Source of the DNA: RGIG9114 sp045592865
GTDB lineage: Bacteria > Bacillota > Clostridia > Oscillospirales > JAGBHD01
DNA length: 10,483 bases
NCBI GenBank assembly: GCA_045592865.1
Contig: JAZNVP010000019.1
Coordinates: forward strand, 1-10,483
Direction: 5' to 3'
The notes beneath the pieces are model-generated. The model was given only the letters and a program-made list of their open reading frames with translations. It searched no databases and was not told the DNA's origin. Below, piece after piece: positions 7,043 through 10,483 of the stretch (the stretch's first letter is position 1; each line of letters opens with the position of its first letter). A program made the position numbers and the translations under genes.

Positions 7043-10000
7043 ATGAGCAGAAACTTTAAACTACCGAAATACTATGAGAATGCCGATATCCAGAGCGTTG
7101 GAACATCGGAACTCAGAGCTTATTACGTGCCTTATGAGAGCGAAAAAGCGGCAAAGGCAGACGTAAGAGAGGAGTCTCAGAAGTTCACGCTTCTATCGGG
7201 AGATTGGGATTTTCGTTATTTTGAAAGCCTAAGGGTTATGGATGAGAACCTTCGCGATCCTAACCTCAAAATAAAAGGGGATAAGATAAAAGTTCCTTCG
7301 GTATGGCAGGTGTATGGATACGATCAGAACCAATACACAAACGTAAATTATCCCATAGAGTTCGACCCGCCTTACATTCCTTATGATAACCCGTGCGGAC
7401 TCTACGTTAAGAAGGTAAAGATTGGTAGCTCCTCTAAACGCAGATTTATCTGCTTCGAGGGTGTTGACTCCTGCTTCTATCTCTACGTTAACGGCGAAGA
7501 GGTCGGTTATTCTCAGATAACCCATTCGCTGTCTGAATTTGAGATCACAAAATACTTAAAAGAGGGCGAAAATACAATATCTGTCCTCGTTTTAAAATGG
7601 TGCGACGGAACATATTTCGAGGATCAGGACAAATTCCGTTTCAGCGGAATTATCGGCGACGTTTACCTCTTAGAGCGTGACAACGCCTTCCTTCGCGATT
7701 ATAAAATAACAACAAAGCTTGGCGAACTTTCCGCCGAAGTAACAATGAAGTTTATAACCTCGGGCGAAACGGGGGATATCTCGGTTGCAGTTTATAACCC
7801 TGACGGAAGTAAGCAGGGCGTTTATCTTGCAGACGAGAATGAGGTCAGATTTACCATTTCGGATGCGCTTTTGTGGAACGCCGAAACACCTAACCTCTAT
7901 AAAGCTATAATCAAGTGCGGTAGTGAGTATTTCTCAGAGGAAATAGGACTCCGTGAGGTTAAGATCGAAAACGGAGTGTTCTATATAAACGGTCAGAACG
8001 TTAAGATCCACGGTGTTAACCGCCACGACAGCTACCCAGAAACCGCTTCGGTGGCTCCCATGGATAGAATTAAGCTTGATTTAAAGCTTATGAAGCAGCA
8101 TAACATCAACTCGATCAGAACGAGCCATTATCCTAACTGCCCCGAGTTCTATAAGCTTTGCGACAGATACGGTTTTTACGTAATCGACGAAGCCGACCTC
8201 GAAACCCACGGCACCGTAACAATGAGAACCTACAAACACGACCATGCTTTAGAGTTCTTTAACACCCTCACCGACGACCCTGCATACGAGAAATCGGTTG
8301 TGGAAAGGACTAAAAGGCTTGTTATAAGGGATAAGAACCGCCCGTCAGTCGTTATCTGGTCGCTCGGGAACGAGAGTGGATTCGGATGCAATATTGTAAA
8401 GGCGGCAGACTTTGCACACGAATACGACCCAACCCGCCCCGTTCACTATGAAAGTGAAGCAGTAAGAGTCGACCAAGAGGGAAAAACCGATTATAGCTGC
8501 CTTGATTTCAAGTCGCGTATGTATCCAACAACCGATTGGTGCCGCGAATATCTTGAAGATAAGGCTAACAAAAAACCTTTAATTCTCTGTGAATACTGTC
8601 ACGCAATGGGTAACGGCCCCGGCGATCTTATTGATTACGACGTTTTAATGGAAGAGTTCGATAACTTCACGGGTGGACTTGTCTGGGAATGGTGCGACCA
8701 CGTTGTTGTTCTTGAGAACAAGTTCGGCAAGGCTAAATACGGTTACGGCGGCGATAGCGGAGAATATCCTAACGACTTTAACTTCTGTATGGACGGACTC
8801 GTTTACCCCGACAGAACCGCCCACACAGGTCTTTTGGAGTATAAAAACTGCATAAAGCCCGTTTCCATTGAAATGACAAATAAGGACGAAAGAGAGTTTA
8901 AGGTAAAGAACAGATACGATTTCTCGCTTCTCTCTGAAAGACTGGATATAAGCTATACTGTTGAAAGAAACGGTGAGGCAGTTGAATCGGGCAGAGTAGC
9001 AGTTCCTAACGTTCTTCCTCATAAAACGGCGCTTATAAACGTTCCAACGAAAAACTCGGGCGGAGAAAACCTCTTTATAAGATTTGTATTCACCGCTAAA
9101 GAGGACACGCCTTTCTATAAAAAAGGTCATATAATCGGTTACACCCAGTTTGACCTCAGTGAAGAGAAGAAGGCACTTGAGCCTATCCGCGATAACCTCT
9201 TCTCATATACACTCTCAGAGAACGACTATGAAATTAAAATAACCGCTCCCGAGTTCGAATACGTGTATGATAAAACGATAGCAAGTTTCAAAAGCATCGT
9301 TAAAAACGGAAAAGTTATAACCGATAAACCGGTTGATTTCCTTATTGCAAGAGCCCCCACCGATAACGAAATGTTCCTTGTCCGCAAACAGTATAGTGTC
9401 TATGAATATTTCAGAATGAATCAGAGAGGCTATGAAACCTTGGTTGAAAAAACCGATAGCTTCATCAAAATCACCTCGGGCTTCAGAATAGCCGCAGTTT
9501 CAAAAATGCCTATAATGAAGGGAACGGTTGTCTGGACGGTTCATTCGGGCGGAGAAATCGAATTCTCATTTGAAAACGACGTCCGTAAGGATATCCCGTT
9601 CTTGCCTCGCTTCGGTGTCAGATTTATGCTTAACCGTGAACTCGATAAGGTTGAATATTTCGGCTTTGGCCCCTATGAAGCATACTGCGATAAGCGACTC
9701 GCTTCATATAAATCGAAGTTCAGTGCCGACGTAGAGGATATGCACGAAGACTATATTAAACCGCAGGAGAACGGAAGCCATTTCGGCACCGATTGGGTGA
9801 AGGTATATTCCGACGGCGGAGAATGCGTTGAGGCTTCTTCTAATGAGTCCTTCTCGTTTAACGTTTCGGAATACACCTGGGAAGAGCTATACACAAAGAT
9901 GCATAACTATGAACTTGACAAGTCGGGTTACACTGTGTTATGTTTAGACTATAGGCAGAGCGGTGTCGGCTCCAATAGTTGCGGTCCTGAACTTAAGGAA

Positions 10001-10057
10001 GAGTGCAGACTAAATGATGAGCATATATCCTTCTCGGCAAGAATAAAGTTTATGTAA
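7043..10057 (+). CDS. lacZ: Beta-galactosidase, glycoside hydrolase family 2 (LacZ type)
   Basis: The 1004-residue enzyme is close to E. coli LacZ (1024) in length and shows its five-domain order: sugar-binding domain (about 45-215), immunoglobulin-like domain, TIM barrel (about 310-605), second immunoglobulin-like domain, and a large C-terminal small-chain domain (about 730-1003). Key residues are intact. The acid/base is E444 in WSLGNESGFG, the nucleophile is E517 in ILCEYCHAMGNG, and Mg ligands include E387 and H389 in DLETHG. Substrate-site features include YTNVNYP (98-104) and SHYPNCP (361-367). It has no signal peptide, so it should hydrolyse lactose or other beta-galactosides in the cytosol. 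The C-terminal loop reads GVGSNSCGP with Cys980 where E. coli has Trp999, a variant I recall from other bacterial GH2 enzymes. It sits 14 nt after prmA, ends in two TAA codons, and has no permease or regulator gene beside it in the window. Confidence 0.96.
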   Translation: MSRNFKLPKYYENADIQSVGTSELRAYYVPYESEKAAKADVREESQKFTLLSGDWDFRYFESLRVMDENLRDPNLKIKGDKIKVPSVWQVYGYDQNQYTNVNYPIEFDPPYIPYDNPCGLYVKKVKIGSSSKRRFICFEGVDSCFYLYVNGEEVGYSQITHSLSEFEITKYLKEGENTISVLVLKWCDGTYFEDQDKFRFSGIIGDVYLLERDNAFLRDYKITTKLGELSAEVTMKFITSGETGDISVAVYNPDGSKQGVYLADENEVRFTISDALLWNAETPNLYKAIIKCGSEYFSEEIGLREVKIENGVFYINGQNVKIHGVNRHDSYPETASVAPMDRIKLDLKLMKQHNINSIRTSHYPNCPEFYKLCDRYGFYVIDEADLETHGTVTMRTYKHDHALEFFNTLTDDPAYEKSVVERTKRLVIRDKNRPSVVIWSLGNESGFGCNIVKAADFAHEYDPTRPVHYESEAVRVDQEGKTDYSCLDFKSRMYPTTDWCREYLEDKANKKPLILCEYCHAMGNGPGDLIDYDVLMEEFDNFTGGLVWEWCDHVVVLENKFGKAKYGYGGDSGEYPNDFNFCMDGLVYPDRTAHTGLLEYKNCIKPVSIEMTNKDEREFKVKNRYDFSLLSERLDISYTVERNGEAVESGRVAVPNVLPHKTALINVPTKNSGGENLFIRFVFTAKEDTPFYKKGHIIGYTQFDLSEEKKALEPIRDNLFSYTLSENDYEIKITAPEFEYVYDKTIASFKSIVKNGKVITDKPVDFLIARAPTDNEMFLVRKQYSVYEYFRMNQRGYETLVEKTDSFIKITSGFRIAAVSKMPIMKGTVVWTVHSGGEIEFSFENDVRKDIPFLPRFGVRFMLNRELDKVEYFGFGPYEAYCDKRLASYKSKFSADVEDMHEDYIKPQENGSHFGTDWVKVYSDGGECVEASSNESFSFNVSEYTWEELYTKMHNYELDKSGYTVLCLDYRQSGVGSNSCGPELKEECRLNDEHISFSARIKFM

Positions 10058-10113
10058 TAAAAGAATAAAACAAGCATAAAATTTAATTAGTATGATATGA
10101 AAGGTGAAGAGTT
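10058..10113 (+). other. AT-rich gap between lacZ and the small membrane-protein gene
   Basis: This 56-bp stretch has no hairpin followed by a T run, so no terminator is visible after lacZ. TATGAT at 10091-10096 resembles a -10 box, but no fitting -35 is seen. AAAGGTGA (10100-10107) is the ribosome binding site of the next gene. Confidence 0.4.
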
Positions 10114-10344
10114 ATGAAAAAGTTGATTAAGGTAGTTCTTTCTTTGTTTGCGGTTCTTGCGGCTATCGCAGGAATCTTAGCAGGTTTAAAACTGTTTTTG
10201 GATAAGTTCGGCAAGAAGAAAACTCAGAGCGAGGAATTCACCTTTGAGGGCGATGAGCTCGACGATGCAGTGCTTTTCGAGGTCGAAGAGGAACCTGAAG
10301 ATGAATTCGTAGTAGAGGATACCCCCGAAGAAACAGCAGAATAA
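10114..10344 (+). CDS. Small single-pass membrane protein with acidic C-terminal tail
   Basis: I do not recognise the family. The 76-residue product starts MKKLIK and has one clear hydrophobic segment (about 4-29, rich in Val, Leu, Ala, Gly and Ile). A basic patch follows (KFGKKK, 31-36), then a very acidic tail (about 40-76, dominated by Glu and Asp, with no cysteine). The hydrophobic segment more likely acts as an uncleaved anchor than a cleaved signal, since it lacks an obvious cleavage site and is followed by lysines. Start choice is supported by AAAGGTGA about 6 nt upstream. It may be co-transcribed with lacZ across a 56-bp gap. The coding case rests on the ribosome binding site, the sensible topology and ordinary codon use, not on homology. 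An insertion-sequence end lies 20 bp beyond its stop. Confidence 0.75.
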   Translation: MKKLIKVVLSLFAVLAAIAGILAGLKLFLDKFGKKKTQSEEFTFEGDELDDAVLFEVEEEPEDEFVVEDTPEETAE

Positions 10345-10364
10345 AACCAAAACCCCACTTCCGA

Positions 10365-10394
10365 TGGACTGCCCCAATTTGTGCGGACAGTACA
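10365..10394. repeat. Terminal inverted-repeat-like end of the insertion sequence
   Basis: TGGACTGCCCC, then AATTTGTGCGGACAGTACA, forms the outer boundary. It begins with TG, as IS3-family ends do. The partner repeat is beyond the window, so the repeat is inferred from resemblance rather than from a visible pair. Confidence 0.62.
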
Positions 10395-10425
10395 AAAAAG
10401 CCCCTATGGTAGTTAATATTTAATT

Positions 10426-10483
10426 TCAAGCAACAAACTGACATCGTTTTTCAAATGGTGTCAGTTTTGTTTTTAGTTGGATA
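10426..10483 (-). CDS. IS3-family transposase (OrfB), last 18 codons only
   Basis: On the minus strand, entering from the right edge (first complete codon at 10482-10480), the frame reads IQLKTKLTPFEKRCQFVA and stops at TGA (10428-10426). This resembles the C-terminal tail of IS3-family (IS150 subgroup) integrase-type transposases, which end in a segment like RIQ-x-KLK-x-L-(T/S)P-x-E-(Y/F)R. The catalytic DDE residues would be upstream, outside the window. Support comes from the tail match together with a terminal-repeat-like sequence about 31 bp after the stop, at the right distance and orientation. Because only 18 residues are seen, whether the gene is intact is unknown. Confidence 0.68.
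   Translation of the reverse strand, partial: IQLKTKLTPFEKRCQFVA
10435..10476 (+). terminator. Hairpin with T-rich tail inside the insertion-sequence end
   Basis: AAACTGACATC (10435-10445) pairs with GGTGTCAGTTT (10457-10467) in an 11-bp stem with one G-U pair and an 11-nt loop. TGTTTTT follows on the plus strand. This could terminate rightward transcription arriving from lacZ and the small gene. It overlaps the transposase C-terminal codons on the other strand. GC content of the stem is modest, so strength is uncertain. Confidence 0.5.

Larger units (their letters stand above)
10365..10483 (-). mobile_element. One end of an IS3-family (IS150-like) insertion sequence, truncated by the window edge
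   Basis: The stretch opens with TGGACTGCCCCAATTTGTGC, which resembles the terminal repeats of IS150-group elements (from memory IS150 starts TGTACTGCACCCATTTTGTTGG). About 31 bp further in, the end of a transposase frame is read on the minus strand, so this is the right (3') end of an element oriented leftward. The other end, the body and any target-site duplication lie outside the window, so completeness cannot be judged. Confidence 0.72.

Noticed and set aside
8645..9130. 161-residue open frame on the minus strand opposite lacZ
   Set aside because: It is antisense to conserved lacZ sequence, with no motif or ribosome binding site; most likely a by-product of codon bias.
1..10483. tRNA or rRNA genes, CRISPR arrays, tandem repeats
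   Set aside because: Reading through the window, the sequence is almost fully coding; no regular spaced repeats or tRNA-like cloverleaf ending in CCA were noticed in the short gaps.

Overview
The window looks like a chromosomal stretch from a low-to-moderate GC Bacillota, most likely a gut-type Clostridia (Oscillospiraceae/Ruminococcaceae-like; inferred). The reasons are the gene order dxs-tlyA-nadK-argR-recN, frequent ATA isoleucine codons, mostly TAA stops, and strong AGGAGG-type ribosome binding sites. Base composition and codon style look even throughout, apart from the mobile-element end at the right edge. Almost all of it is recognisable housekeeping and sugar metabolism, and I do not see a clearly new multi-gene system.

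Layout. (1) Positions 1-4572, plus strand: a tightly packed operon. It holds the C-terminal half of dxs (isoprenoid precursor synthesis), tlyA (rRNA 2'-O-methyltransferase), nadK (NAD kinase, TTG start), argR (arginine repressor) and recN (DNA break repair). The gaps are 0, 0, 9 and 6 nt, so co-transcription and translational coupling are likely. This is the well-known xseA/xseB/ispA/dxs/tlyA/argR/recN neighbourhood of Firmicutes, with nadK included as in many Clostridia. (2) 4567-5475, minus strand: a complete M14-family zinc carboxypeptidase-like gene that converges on recN and overlaps its end by 6 bp. It stands where spoIVB and spo0A follow recN in many spore formers. (3) 5521-10344, plus strand: a second set starting divergently only 45 bp from the peptidase start. 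It holds an ADP-ribose pyrophosphatase-type Nudix hydrolase, prmA (ribosomal protein L11 methyltransferase, overlapping the Nudix gene by 19 nt), a full-length GH2 beta-galactosidase 14 nt downstream, and, after a 56-nt AT-rich gap, a small single-pass membrane protein with an acidic tail. (4) 10365-10483: one end of an IS3-family (IS150-like) insertion sequence. It has a terminal inverted-repeat-like end and the last 18 codons of a transposase reading inward on the minus strand; the rest lies beyond the window.

How the genes relate: the first operon bundles unrelated core functions (isoprenoids, ribosome modification, NADP supply, arginine control, recombination). The second mixes metabolite housekeeping, ribosome modification and intracellular lactose/galactoside hydrolysis, with no sugar transporter or regulator visible. 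The least explained items are the placement of lacZ behind prmA, the badly spaced start of the M14 gene, the small acidic membrane protein, and the insertion sequence 20 bp past its stop codon.
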